Counted from the first letter of the stretch, positions 24,595-34,966 are shown. The stretch is 64,000 bases of DNA from Eubacteriales bacterium (GCA_028705495.1 JAQWDK010000003.1:62001-126000); one strand, 5' to 3'. Notes: generated by a model not told the origin, from the sequence alone. Program-made: numbers and translations.

Positions 24595-25812
24595 CTATGT
24601 CCTATAATCTCCATTTATTTTCACATAATCATAGGTAAGGTCGCAACCCCAGGCTGTAGCGCTGCGTTTTCCGTCGCCAAGGGAGATATTTATAACAATT
24701 TCACTGCATGACAAGACTTTCTTTGCTTCTTCTTCGGAAAAATCAATGCCCGCGCCCATTCTACAGACCTCGATACAACCTGCGCCTGAGGCAAATTCAA
24801 CTCCGACTTTTGTTACATCAATGTCCGCTCCGCTATAACCGAGAGCACAAAGCACCCTGCCCCAGTTTGCGTCAGCGCCAAACATTGCCGCTTTGAAAAG
24901 GCTTGAACAAATTACCGACTTTGCGGCGGTTTTTGCTGCTTTTACGGTTTTCGCCCCAGTAACACGACATTCGAGCAGCTTAGTCGCGCCCTCTCCGTCC
25001 GCTGCAATCATCTTTGAGAGCCGAGCCATTACCTCAAAGAGCGCTTTCTTAAAGTTTCTGTAATCGCTGTTTTTTTCGGTTATTTCTTCGTTGCCTGCTT
25101 TTCCGTTTGCGAGTATGCTCACCATATCGTTTGTAGAGGTGTCTCCGTCAACGCTAATCATATTGAAGGTGTCGTTTGTGACTTCCTTGAGCGCGGATTT
25201 CAGGAGATTCGGTCTAATCGCCGCATCAGTTGTTAAAAAGACAAGCATTGTCGCCATATTTGGGTGAATCATACCCGAACCTTTTGCAATACCGCCGATA
25301 CGGCACTCCCTGCCACCGAGCATAAAGCTGACCGCAACTTCTTTTTTGTTTGTGTCAGTTGTCATAATAGCTTCAGATGCATTATCCGACGAAACACTCA
25401 AATCAGCGCATAAAGCTTTCATACCCTTTTGGATCGGTTCAATCGGCAGAGGCTGTCCGATAACACCAGTCGATGCGACAATTACATCTTTTGCGGATAT
25501 TCCCGCATGCTCTTCCACAAGGTCGCACATCTTTTCGGCGATATAGATTCCATCCGCATTACAGGTGTTGGCGTTGCCACTGTTGCAGATAACTGCCTGA
25601 GCGAAGCCGTCGGATATATTTTCCTTCGTGACATATAAAGGCGCGCCTTTGACAAGATTTAAGGTGTAAACTGCAGCCGCTGACGCGCGAACTTCGCTTA
25701 CTATAAGGGCAAGATCACGCTTCGACCTGTTCTTGCGAATTCCACAGTGCACACCGCCAGCTTTGTAACCTTTAGCAGCGCAAACACCGCCGTCAATAAA
25801 GTTGATTTTCAT
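24595..25812 (-). CDS. argJ: Bifunctional glutamate N-acetyltransferase / ornithine acetyltransferase
   Basis: About 405 residues, standard for ArgJ. The self-cleavage site that splits the precursor into alpha and beta chains is visible as HPNMATMLVF, the nucleophile being the Thr. It recycles acetyl from acetylornithine to glutamate, closing the cyclic pathway; no separate argA is present. An ATG at 25824 is in frame four codons upstream; both starts have weak ribosome sites, and ATG 25812 gives the family-like N-terminus MKINFIDGGV. Mono- or bifunctionality cannot be told from sequence. Confidence 0.94.
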   Translation of the reverse strand: MKINFIDGGVCAAKGYKAGGVHCGIRKNRSKRDLALIVSEVRASAAAVYTLNLVKGAPLYVTKENISDGFAQAVICNSGNANTCNADGIYIAEKMCDLVEEHAGISAKDVIVASTGVIGQPLPIEPIQKGMKALCADLSVSSDNASEAIMTTDTNKKEVAVSFMLGGRECRIGGIAKGSGMIHPNMATMLVFLTTDAAIRPNLLKSALKEVTNDTFNMISVDGDTSTNDMVSILANGKAGNEEITEKNSDYRNFKKALFEVMARLSKMIAADGEGATKLLECRVTGAKTVKAAKTAAKSVICSSLFKAAMFGADANWGRVLCALGYSGADIDVTKVGVEFASGAGCIEVCRMGAGIDFSEEEAKKVLSCSEIVINISLGDGKRSATAWGCDLTYDYVKINGDYRT

Positions 25813-25830
25813 AATTGTGACCATATCTTT

Positions 25831-26769
25831 CTATAATTCAAGTCCTAATGTCTCATCGCAGCCGAGCATAATGTTCATGCACTGTATCGCCGCACCCGAT
25901 GCGCCTTTACCGAGATTGTCAAACAGCGCGGTGACAGTGAGCCTGTCGCCATTACCACCCACTATTATAACCATCCCATCGCTGCCGCTCATAGAGTTTG
26001 CAGCAATAAAGCCGTTTTCCGCCGCCTCTTCCGCACTTTTTACTGATATAAGCCTTGAAGAGGCGTAATAATCGCTGTAAAAATTAATCAGTCCTTTGAC
26101 TCCCAGCTTTTTTATCAGAAGATTTGTATGGAGCTGAACCGTTACTTCCATACCGCTGTAAAAGTCGCCTACAATCGGCGAAAACATCGGTGGAGACGAA
26201 AGCCCACAAACTGCAGTAATTTCCGGTAGATGCTTATGGGACTGAGAAAGCGCATACTGGCGAGGTGAGTCAAGAGCAGTCGATCTGTCTTTTGCAGTAT
26301 AGTCCGCAATCATCGCTTTCCCTCCACCACTGTATCCTGTGAGAGAAAAACAGCAGAGCGGATAATCCGCCGGTATAATGCCGCTTTTCACAAGCGGGTA
26401 AACCGCTGCAACCACACCGCTTGCATGACAGCCGGGAACGGCGACTCTATTTGATGCTTCAATAGATTTTCTGTGAGAATCCGACAGCTCCGGGAAGCCG
26501 TAACTCCAACCTGGTTCAGTTCTGTGAGCGGTTGAAGCGTCGATAATACGAGCAGCCTCCCCAGCGAATGAAACCGCTTCTTTTGCCGCCGCATCGGGCA
26601 GGCATAGAAAGGTTATATCAGCCGAATTTATCAGCTTTGCTCTTTCTTCGCTGTCTTTTCTTAAGCTTTCATCAATTTGTAAAACCAAAATATCGTCACG
26701 AGACGACAATCTTTCGTTTATGCGCAGTCCGGTTGTTCCGGCACTGCCGTCGATATATATTTTTGGCAT
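25831..26769 (-). CDS. argC: N-acetyl-gamma-glutamyl-phosphate reductase, short (type 2) form
   Basis: 312 residues, the shorter 'uncommon' ArgC form rather than the usual about 345. The NADP-binding start is IYIDGSAGTTGLRINERL, the catalytic Cys lies in VAVPGCHASGVVAA (about residue 115), and PEITAVCGL follows. It reduces N-acetylglutamyl phosphate to the semialdehyde. The start ATG 26769 lies 14 bases after the argH stop. Confidence 0.93.
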   Translation of the reverse strand: MPKIYIDGSAGTTGLRINERLSSRDDILVLQIDESLRKDSEERAKLINSADITFLCLPDAAAKEAVSFAGEAARIIDASTAHRTEPGWSYGFPELSDSHRKSIEASNRVAVPGCHASGVVAAVYPLVKSGIIPADYPLCCFSLTGYSGGGKAMIADYTAKDRSTALDSPRQYALSQSHKHLPEITAVCGLSSPPMFSPIVGDFYSGMEVTVQLHTNLLIKKLGVKGLINFYSDYYASSRLISVKSAEEAAENGFIAANSMSGSDGMVIIVGGNGDRLTVTALFDNLGKGASGAAIQCMNIMLGCDETLGLEL

Positions 26770-26783
26770 GACACTCTCTTTAC

Positions 26784-28178
26784 TTATGATTTTTTGTAAC
26801 TTTCAACTTTCAATCTGCCGCTTTCAATTTGCTTTACGACTTGTTCTGGTGCGGTACCGCCTTCGGATGTTCTGCGGTTAAGGCAGGTGTTCAGGTCTAT
26901 TGCACCATATATATCATCCTCAAACTGCTCTGAAAAGCTTTTGTATTCCTCAAGGTTTAAGCTCTCAAGGGTTTTACCTTTTTCTATACAGTAAGCTACA
27001 ATCTGCCCGACAATCTTATACGCAGTTCTGAATGGTATGCCCTTAGCGGTCAGATAATCGGCGCAGTCGGTGGCATTTATAAATCCTCCAGCGGCGGCAG
27101 CTCTCATCCTGCAAGGCAGAACCTTCATTGTCGCAAGCATCGGTGTAAACACTTCAAGGCAGAGCTTTACGGTGTCAAAACAGCCGAAAATCGCCTCTTT
27201 GTCCTCTTGCATATCTTTATTATAGGCGAGGGGTAGCCCTTTTAACATCGTCAGCAGAGAAATAAGGTGTCCGAAAACCCGTCCGCTCTTACCCCTGACA
27301 AGTTCAGCTATGTCGGGATTCTTCTTCTGAGGCATAATCGACGAACCTGTGGAATAAGCATCGTCAAGCTCGATGAATTTGAATTCCCACGAACACCAGA
27401 GGATAATTTCCTCCGAAAACCTTGACAGATGAGTCATTATCAGCGAACAAGCACCAGCGAGTTCTACCACAAAATCCCTGTCGGATACCCCGTCCATGCT
27501 ATTGGCGCAGACCGAGCTGAAACCGAGTTTTTCAGCGACAAAGGCGCGGTCGGTATTGTATGTCGTTCCCGCTAAAGCACAGCTTCCCAAGGGCAGCACA
27601 TTCGCTCTCTCTTTAGCATCCTCAAGCCTTGAAATGTCTCTTAGGAACATCTGAGCATAAGCCATCAGATGATGCCCGAAGGAAATCGGCTGCGCTCTTT
27701 GGAGATGGGTATAACCGGGCATTATAGTTGATGAATGCCTCTCTGCAAGAGTGCAAAGCGTTTCGCAGAGTTTACGGAGCAGTTCTATTGTCGTGTCGGT
27801 TTCATTTTTGAGGTACATACGAAGGTCCAGGGCAACCTGATCGTTTCTGCTTCTTGCAGTGTGCAGCTTTTTGCCCGCTTCACCGATTCTACCAGTCAAA
27901 GTCTGCTCGACAAAGCTATGGATATCTTCACAAGAGAGGTCGATCTCCAGCTTTCCGCTCTCCAGATCAGAGAGTATTCCAGCTAGTGCATCGCAAATTT
28001 CTTCGCTGTCCTTTTCTTCTATAATACCTTGCTTTGCAAGCATCTGCGCATGGGCAATGGAGCCAGTAATATCCTCGCGGTACATTCTTGCATCAAAGTG
28101 AATCGATGCGTTAAAGTCGTTTACTGTCCCGTCAAGCCCTTTCGAAAACCGTCCGTCCCAAAGCTTACCGCTGTTCAT
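26784..28178 (-). CDS. argH: Argininosuccinate lyase
   Basis: 464-residue member of the fumarase/aspartase superfamily, normal length. KLWDGRFSKG at the N-terminus, HTARSRNDQVALD near residue 105, HLQRAQPISFGHHL and the signature GSSIMPQKKNPD near 280 (catalytic Ser loop). It cleaves argininosuccinate to arginine and fumarate. ATG 28178 is preceded by AAGG; 28 bases separate it from argG. Confidence 0.97.
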   Translation of the reverse strand: MNSGKLWDGRFSKGLDGTVNDFNASIHFDARMYREDITGSIAHAQMLAKQGIIEEKDSEEICDALAGILSDLESGKLEIDLSCEDIHSFVEQTLTGRIGEAGKKLHTARSRNDQVALDLRMYLKNETDTTIELLRKLCETLCTLAERHSSTIMPGYTHLQRAQPISFGHHLMAYAQMFLRDISRLEDAKERANVLPLGSCALAGTTYNTDRAFVAEKLGFSSVCANSMDGVSDRDFVVELAGACSLIMTHLSRFSEEIILWCSWEFKFIELDDAYSTGSSIMPQKKNPDIAELVRGKSGRVFGHLISLLTMLKGLPLAYNKDMQEDKEAIFGCFDTVKLCLEVFTPMLATMKVLPCRMRAAAAGGFINATDCADYLTAKGIPFRTAYKIVGQIVAYCIEKGKTLESLNLEEYKSFSEQFEDDIYGAIDLNTCLNRRTSEGGTAPEQVVKQIESGRLKVESYKKS

Positions 28179-28206
28179 CTGTATGACCTTCTCTTTCTTC
28201 TTAACC

Positions 28207-29439
28207 TTACAATTTGAGTTTTGCGTCGAGTTTAGCCTTAACCGATATCGGAAGACCGAAGAGGTTTATAAAGCCCTTTGAGTCGTTCTGGTCGTAGACT
28301 TCGTCCTCACCGAATGTTGCAATTTCTTCATCATAGAGAGAATAAGGTGACGTAACTCCTGCATTTATTATATTACCCTTATATAGTTTGAGCTTAACTT
28401 TACCTGTGACAGTCTTTTGTGTACTGTCGACAAAAGCATCAAGTGCTTCACGTAGCGGAGTAAACCACTGTCCAAAATAGACAAGTTCTGCGTATTTGAG
28501 TGATACCTGCTGCTTATAGTGCTGTGTTTCCCTGTCAAGGGTTAGCGTTTCAAGCACCTTGTGCGCATGGTAGAGAATCGTACCGCCGGGAGTTTCATAA
28601 ACGCCCCTCGACTTCATTCCAACAAGTCTGTTTTCCACAAGGTCAGTAAGTCCGACACCATTCGCTCCGCCTATTTCGTTGAGCTTTTCAACGATTGCAA
28701 CACCGTCCATCTTCTCTCCGTCAACAGCTACCGGAATGCCTTTTTCAAAATCAACCGTTACATAGGTCGGTTTGTCGGGTGCCTGTTCGGGTGAAACACC
28801 CATCTCAAGGAAACCGGGTTTGTTGTAGTCGGGTTCGTTGGCGGGATCTTCAAGGTCAAGGCCTTCGTGTGAGAGATGCCAGAGGTTTTTATCCTTAGAA
28901 TAGTTTGTTTCACGGTTTATCTTAAGTGGGATATTATGCGCTTCGGCGTAGTCGATTTCTTCGTCACGGGATTTGATATCCCATTCACGCCAAGGAGCGA
29001 TAATCGCCATATCAGGCGCGAAAGCTTTTATTGTAAGCTCAAAGCGAACCTGGTCGTTTCCTTTGCCGGTACAGCCATGAGCGATCGCATCGCAGCCTTC
29101 AGCAAGTGCGATCTCGACAATCCTTTTTGCGATTACAGGTCTTGCAAAAGATGTGCCGAGGAGGTAATCGTGCTCGTAAACAGCTCCCGCTTTCATTGTC
29201 GGAAAAACATAGTCCTCAACGAATTCTTTCTTCAGGTCTTCTACATAAAGCTTCGATGCACCGGTTTTTATCGCTTTCTCTTCAAGTCCGTCAAGCTCCG
29301 TTCCCTGTCCGACGTCACCGGAGATTGCGATAACCTCGCAGTTGTTATAATTTTCTTTTAGCCACGGAATTATTATCGATGTATCAAGCCCGCCCGAGTA
29401 TGCAAGGGCTACCTTTTTGATTTCGTTTTTCTTTTTCAT
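28207..29439 (-). CDS. argG: Argininosuccinate synthase
   Basis: 410-residue N-type ATP pyrophosphatase. P-loop [16 protein letters not shown] near the N-terminus, [15 protein letters not shown] near residue 115 and APWREWDI near 155. It joins citrulline and aspartate. First gene of the eight-gene operon. Two ATGs, 29451 and 29439, are in frame; 29439 has the better spacing from AAAGGGATGG. The leader carries a hairpin repeat, and a strong promoter and an ArgR-like site lie upstream. Confidence 0.96.
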   Translation of the reverse strand: MKKKNEIKKVALAYSGGLDTSIIIPWLKENYNNCEVIAISGDVGQGTELDGLEEKAIKTGASKLYVEDLKKEFVEDYVFPTMKAGAVYEHDYLLGTSFARPVIAKRIVEIALAEGCDAIAHGCTGKGNDQVRFELTIKAFAPDMAIIAPWREWDIKSRDEEIDYAEAHNIPLKINRETNYSKDKNLWHLSHEGLDLEDPANEPDYNKPGFLEMGVSPEQAPDKPTYVTVDFEKGIPVAVDGEKMDGVAIVEKLNEIGGANGVGLTDLVENRLVGMKSRGVYETPGGTILYHAHKVLETLTLDRETQHYKQQVSLKYAELVYFGQWFTPLREALDAFVDSTQKTVTGKVKLKLYKGNIINAGVTSPYSLYDEEIATFGEDEVYDQNDSKGFINLFGLPISVKAKLDAKLKL

Positions 29440-29468
29440 TGTTATGACCATCCCTTTCTTGATAACTA

Positions 29469-29491
29469 ATTGAAAGATTTTTCTTTCAATC
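29469..29491 (-). repeat. Palindromic hairpin sequence, copy 2, in argG leader
   Basis: Minus strand GATTGAAAGA-AAA-A-TCTTTCAAT: 9-bp stem, four-base loop, nearly identical to 14896-14917 on plus. It lies about 30 bases before the argG start, within the predicted 5' leader. Confidence 0.6.
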
Positions 29492-29531
29492 CTTTAGATT
29501 GTTAAACTGCATTTCTTTCTGTGATGTTTTT

Positions 29532-29559
29532 ATTATACACCAAATTATACGACTGTCAA
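29532..29559 (-). promoter_or_regulatory. Sigma-A promoter of the arginine operon
   Basis: Minus strand TTGACA (29559-29554), 16-base spacer, TATAAT (29537-29532). Consensus hexamers at both positions; leader of about 85 bases to argG. Confidence 0.85.
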
Positions 29560-29588
29560 GGGGTTTATGCGCATATTTTTCATTTTTT

Positions 29589-29613
29589 ATGTATATTATG
29601 CACTTTTATACAT
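29589..29613. promoter_or_regulatory. Candidate ARG box (ArgR operator)
   Basis: AT-rich near-palindrome on minus: TGTATAAAAGTGCATAATATACAT. It contains a 12-of-14 match to the TGWATWWWWATWCA arginine-box pattern (TGTATAAAAGTGCA) and a second half site, about 30 bases upstream of the argG -35 box. No argR is in the window. Confidence 0.45.
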
Positions 29614-29714
29614 CAACCCTGCATTTGATATAAATATTTGGATACAATGACAAAGGCCAAAACCTTAGCTTTTTAACCAATATACAGCAATTTTCAAAAG
29701 AGACAAAAAAATAC

Positions 29715-29743
29715 TTGCAGAGTGAGCTTTTTTAGTGTATAAT
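29715..29743 (+). promoter_or_regulatory. Sigma-A promoter of the M23 peptidase gene
   Basis: TTGCAG (29715-29720), 17-base spacer, TATAAT (29738-29743). It predicts a leader of about 118 bases with CGCGT/ACGCG and AGCAGC/GCTGCT complementarities. I see no gene in the 29440-29867 gap, only this promoter and the divergent arg promoter with its operator. Confidence 0.78.
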
Positions 29744-29867
29744 ATGCCAGTGAACTAATTCCCATTTTCGCGTAAGCAGCATTTAACGCGATATACTAAT
29801 TTGGCAACAGCATTAAAGCGATAAAGTCTACATATAATTCAGCTGCTGCTCGAAAGGTCCTATACAT

Positions 29868-31010
29868 ATGCTGGCTAAAATTAAAACCCTCATCAAAAAT
29901 TTTGGGGAGAACAAAAAATACGCATTGGTTGCAGGTGCATTTATTGCCTTAACTGCAACAGCCGCTATCTCCCTCTCTCTGTTAAACGCAGACGAGCCGG
30001 AAGAAAAAGGCGAATTCTACAAAAAAGCGGAATATTCTATAAATCAAAACTCCATCGTCGGTAACAATCTTGTAAAAAGCTACGCCCTTTATGTGGACGG
30101 TGAATTTGTCGCAGTTTGTGAAAACAGCGAAGTAGCTGAAGAAGCGGTGGAAACAGTTAAAAACCTGAGTGCAGCTTTCTATGGCGCAGAACCCGAAGAT
30201 GCGCAGGTAGTCAACGATATCCAGATAGCTGAAGGTTATTACAAAGCCGATGGTGTTGCAGACGAGGAAGAACTGCTGTCGATTCTCGGCGTTGAAGGCA
30301 ACACAATAAATTCAGAAGGACTAAAACTTGATTTAAGCTATACTGTGCTTGAAACCCAAGAAGAAGTCGTGCCTTTCGATATCCTCTATCTTGACGCTAA
30401 ATACAGAACCGAGGGATATACAAGAACCCTTCAAGACGGCAAAGACGGAGCAAAGCTTGTAAATTACTCCGTTACCTACATAAACGGCAGCGAATCAAAT
30501 AAAGTTGTTGAATCCGAATATATTATAAATGAGCAAAAACCTGCAATAATCGAAAAGGGAACCGGTGGAAGCGCCACAAAGACGAGTGCATCGTTGAACT
30601 TGTTTTCCCTACCCTATGTAGGTCATATCACAAGCCGTTTCGGCTGGAGAATGCTATATGGCGCTCCCGACAATCATGACGGGATTGATATAACCCATCC
30701 GATAAACGGATTCACTTGCTACGGCGATCCGATAAAAGCTGCCGGAGACGGAAAAGTTATTTTTTCCGGATACTCGAGCGGATACGGAAACTATGTTATA
30801 ATACAGCACGAAAACGGTATGCAAACCGGATATGCTCATATGAGTAAGATTGTTGCCTTCGCCGGGCAGGATGTTAAAACAGGCGATATTATTGGAAATA
30901 TCGGAAGCACGGGCAAGAGCACCGGTCCGCACCTACATTTCGAGGTTATAATCGGCGGCGAAAAGAAGGATCCGATGATGTTTTTAAAAGACACTGATCT
31001 TCTGAACTAA
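29868..31010 (+). CDS. M23 family metallopeptidase (LytM-type murein endopeptidase)
   Basis: 380 residues: short basic N-terminus, one membrane span (about 17-40), a middle region (60-235) with YALYVDGEFVAVCENSEVAEEAV, a fold often found before LysM or G5 modules in clostridial M23 proteins, and a C-terminal LytM domain (250-380). Zinc ligands are visible as His and Asp in NHDGIDI and His in HLHFE; GYGNYVIIQHENG and YAHMS are also typical. It should cut peptidoglycan cross-links outside the cell. ATG 29868 follows AAAGG. A terminator follows about 120 bases downstream. Confidence 0.9.
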   Translation: MLAKIKTLIKNFGENKKYALVAGAFIALTATAAISLSLLNADEPEEKGEFYKKAEYSINQNSIVGNNLVKSYALYVDGEFVAVCENSEVAEEAVETVKNLSAAFYGAEPEDAQVVNDIQIAEGYYKADGVADEEELLSILGVEGNTINSEGLKLDLSYTVLETQEEVVPFDILYLDAKYRTEGYTRTLQDGKDGAKLVNYSVTYINGSESNKVVESEYIINEQKPAIIEKGTGGSATKTSASLNLFSLPYVGHITSRFGWRMLYGAPDNHDGIDITHPINGFTCYGDPIKAAGDGKVIFSGYSSGYGNYVIIQHENGMQTGYAHMSKIVAFAGQDVKTGDIIGNIGSTGKSTGPHLHFEVIIGGEKKDPMMFLKDTDLLN

Positions 31011-31133
31011 AAAGCTCAGAAAATCAGACGGGGTATTTACTCCTTCGCTGATTAACTGCCGCAATTTTCGGCAAATTAGCAAAAGCAAAAAACTGTTTTG
31101 GTTTTTGAACCGAAACCGGATTGAGAGTAATAG

Positions 31134-31175
31134 AACCCCCAGTAAAAACTTTGTTTTTACAGCGGGGTTTTTTTA
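31134..31175 (+). terminator. Intrinsic terminator upstream of gdhA
   Basis: AACCCC ... TAAAAAC-TTT-GTTTTTA ... GGGGTT followed by a T-run (31168-31174). It probably ends the M23 transcript. The 31011-31133 stretch before it holds small stems (TGCCG/CGGCA; GTTTTGGTT/AACCGAAAC) and no gene. Confidence 0.78.
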
Positions 31176-31179
31176 TTAT
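31151..31179 (+). promoter_or_regulatory. Candidate gdhA promoter overlapping the terminator
   Basis: TTGTTT (31151-31156), 17-base spacer, TATTAT (31174-31179). It gives a short leader to gdhA and reuses the T-run of the preceding terminator as spacer. Confidence 0.5.
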
Positions 31180-31192
31180 AAACTGTATATAA

Positions 31193-32554
<1,362 letters not shown>

Positions 32555-32566
32555 ATAAACTATTGG

Positions 32567-32635
32567 CGGCCGGGAAAGCTTTTCCCGACCGTATAACGTA
32601 AATCAAAAATACATTTTTGATTTGCGTTATACGGT
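32567..32635. repeat. Two nested hairpins: short GC stem and a 23-bp near-perfect inverted repeat
   Basis: First CGGGAAA/TTTCCCG (about 32572-32588), then 32588-32610 paired with 32613-32635: 23 bp with only one G-U wobble and a two-base loop. No T-run follows on either strand, so the long hairpin is not a standard terminator. It lies between gdhA and the Ig-repeat lipoprotein gene. Confidence 0.75.
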
Positions 32636-32671
32636 AAAAATCATTAGCAATTACTCAAGGATGGAAACAGC

Positions 32672-34960
32672 ATGAAAAAATTTCTTGTACTGCTCTTAGC
32701 CCTAAGCTTAACCATACCCCTTTTCGCCTGTGTTGTAGGTGGAAACGAATCCTCCGACCCCGACTACGTATCCTCTGAAGAATCGGCCGTCTCGCTTCAA
32801 ATCGAGCTGCCATACGAGGAACTAACCTTATCGGTCGGGCGCACACAGCAACTTGAACCGATTATCACAGGTGCTAACGAAGATGACGATGTGATTTATG
32901 TGTCGCTTAGAGAACAAGTCGCATCGGTTGATAGAGACGGCAAAATCACAGCTCTGAAACCCGGTGACACCGAAATTTCGGTGACCGTCCGTCATGTTAC
33001 CGCAAGCATATTTTTGACTGTTGTCTTTGGTGCTGATGGAATAAAATTAAACAGCGACAGCGCACTTCTTGCTGTTGGAGATACGCTCTCACTCGAAGCG
33101 ACGGTTGAACCTGAAGATGTTTTAGATAAAGAAGTTTTCTTCCGTTCGCTAAACGAAGAAATTGCGACTGTTGACGATAACGGTACAATTTCTGCCCTTA
33201 CAAAAGGCGAAGCGACAATAGAAGCATATACAGCAAACGGCAAAACTGCTCAGTGCCTCGTCACTGTACTCCCAGCAGCTGAAAGCATCGAACTTGACAA
33301 AGCCGAAATCCAGCTCAAAGAAGGCGGAAGCGCAACACTCAGCGCGAAAATCCTCCCCGAAGATGCTTTGGCAGAAAAGGCTGTGTTCACAAGCGATAAT
33401 GAGTCCGTCGCAGTTGTTGATCAGAACGGCGTTATCACCGCAAAAGCGGTGGGCAGTGCAAAAATAATGGTTACTGCTGGCGACATAACAGCAGAATGCC
33501 TGATCACCGTAACCGAAACGCCGAAGGTTGTTGAAGTTACCTCCGTAAAACTTGATAAGAGCGACTCTGTGCTAACAGAAGGCACAACACTCAAACTCAA
33601 CGCAATCATTTCACCTTCCAACGCCGACGACAAGAGAATAACCTTCACATCAAGCAATAAATCCGTTGCAACAGTTGATTCAAAGGGCCTTGTAACTGCT
33701 GTTAAAAAAGGTAGCGCTGTCATAACCGCAACCGCCACCAACGGCAAGAAGGCATCTATAACCGTCACCGTTGAAGAGCTGAACCTTACAGAAAAGCCTG
33801 TTGTTCAGACTTATGTTTACACTGAAAGCGATGTTTTTGTGGTTCTTGGAAAGTGCGAACAAGATGCGACAATCAAAGTTACAGATGGAAATAGTGTTAT
33901 AACGACAAAATCCGACCACGGATTTTATTCAGCAAGGGTTAAAAATAATTCATCTACAATAGATATAAAAATAACCGCGACCGTTCCCGGTAAAGGCGAG
34001 TCTCAAGCAACCGAATACAAGGTTTCAAGAAAAGCACCCAATACCGCATCGGGCGGATGGGCAATGATACCTGGCAACGACTACCAGTTCCATATGCGCG
34101 ACTATAACTATCTTGACGATTATTTGCGCACAAACTCCTTTAGCGAAAACAAACTCTCGAGGATTAAAAGCAATATAAACGAAAAAGTCGCAAACTTTAG
34201 AAAATACAACCCTAATACCCAGGTTATTTATGCGGTTGTTCCATCAGCAGCGGCAATTTATCCCGAAACCATGCCCGAATATTATACTCCGCTGAATAAA
34301 CCCAGCCGCCTTGAGCAGCTTTATGAGGTAATTGAAGATAGCGATGCGGTACTTATCGACTTGAAAAAAGTCTTTACAGAACACAAGAACGACGACTTAA
34401 AGCTCTATTGGAAGACAGACACCCATTGGACTGACTACGGTGCATTTATCGCTTATACAGAGATTTTTAACCACATAAAACAGAGTTTTCCTGATGCAGC
34501 ACCAAGGAAAATGAGCGAATTTAATTTTGTGGAAGATTATTACGAGTGGGGCGATGTCGCTGAAAACCTTGGTTTACGAAGCAGTCCTTTACAGATAATC
34601 GACTTTAAGGAATACAATGCGCTTCGTGTACCAAAATTTGATATGCCAGCGTCGTTTTCGTCAATAAAGCGATTCGTTTCCGACAGAAGGCTAACCTACA
34701 ACCCATCACCCAATTCGGGGAATGTTCAAGATCCAAGACTTTTTAATACAAATAGAGACAATCTTCCAAACCTGCTTGTGCTTTGTGATTCTTACATCGG
34801 ACAGATGTATGATATCCTCGCCGAGCGTGGCAACTCAACGCAATATGCGGGTATGTGGAGATATTCTGAATACCAGTACAATAATTACCTAAGTTCTCTT
34901 ATGCCCGACTTTGTTATAATTTTGGTTGTGGAACGCAATTTAGGTAATATAGTAAACTAA
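32672..34960 (+). CDS. Lipoprotein with four Big_2 Ig-like repeats and a C-terminal AlgX/DHHW-like SGNH domain
   Basis: 762 residues. Signal peptide with lipobox LFAC (Cys20). Four Big_2 repeats follow at about 45-125, 128-205, 208-288 and 293-370, each ending in the family pattern '(A)SVD-x-x-G-x-I-T/S-A-x-x-x-G'. After a beta-sandwich linker (375-455), residues 470-762 resemble AlgX/AlgJ and DHHW proteins: YAVVPSAAAIYPE, the KTDTHWTDYGAF motif (catalytic Asp-x-His) and VLCDSYIG where the Ser could be the nucleophile. Such domains acetylate or deacetylate exported polysaccharide. Likely surface-bound and acting on a cell wall or capsule glycan (inference). No polysaccharide cluster is near. 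Confidence 0.82.
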   Translation: MKKFLVLLLALSLTIPLFACVVGGNESSDPDYVSSEESAVSLQIELPYEELTLSVGRTQQLEPIITGANEDDDVIYVSLREQVASVDRDGKITALKPGDTEISVTVRHVTASIFLTVVFGADGIKLNSDSALLAVGDTLSLEATVEPEDVLDKEVFFRSLNEEIATVDDNGTISALTKGEATIEAYTANGKTAQCLVTVLPAAESIELDKAEIQLKEGGSATLSAKILPEDALAEKAVFTSDNESVAVVDQNGVITAKAVGSAKIMVTAGDITAECLITVTETPKVVEVTSVKLDKSDSVLTEGTTLKLNAIISPSNADDKRITFTSSNKSVATVDSKGLVTAVKKGSAVITATATNGKKASITVTVEELNLTEKPVVQTYVYTESDVFVVLGKCEQDATIKVTDGNSVITTKSDHGFYSARVKNNSSTIDIKITATVPGKGESQATEYKVSRKAPNTASGGWAMIPGNDYQFHMRDYNYLDDYLRTNSFSENKLSRIKSNINEKVANFRKYNPNTQVIYAVVPSAAAIYPETMPEYYTPLNKPSRLEQLYEVIEDSDAVLIDLKKVFTEHKNDDLKLYWKTDTHWTDYGAFIAYTEIFNHIKQSFPDAAPRKMSEFNFVEDYYEWGDVAENLGLRSSPLQIIDFKEYNALRVPKFDMPASFSSIKRFVSDRRLTYNPSPNSGNVQDPRLFNTNRDNLPNLLVLCDSYIGQMYDILAERGNSTQYAGMWRYSEYQYNNYLSSLMPDFVIILVVERNLGNIVN

Positions 34961-34966
34961 CTTTTT

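Noticed and set aside
29460..29530. T-box or attenuator in the argG leader
   Set aside because: No T-box consensus (AGGGTGGNACCGCG) and no U-tailed terminator; only the hairpin repeat is present.
29744..29867. Possible c-di-AMP (ydaO) riboswitch before the M23 gene
   Set aside because: The conserved GGGGGAACC and GGUGAAUC-type blocks are not present; kept only as an unclassified structured leader.
31011..31133. Possible glutamine or other riboswitch before gdhA
   Set aside because: The stems seen do not match the conserved glnA or downstream-peptide cores, and a promoter after the terminator gives gdhA a short leader without this region.
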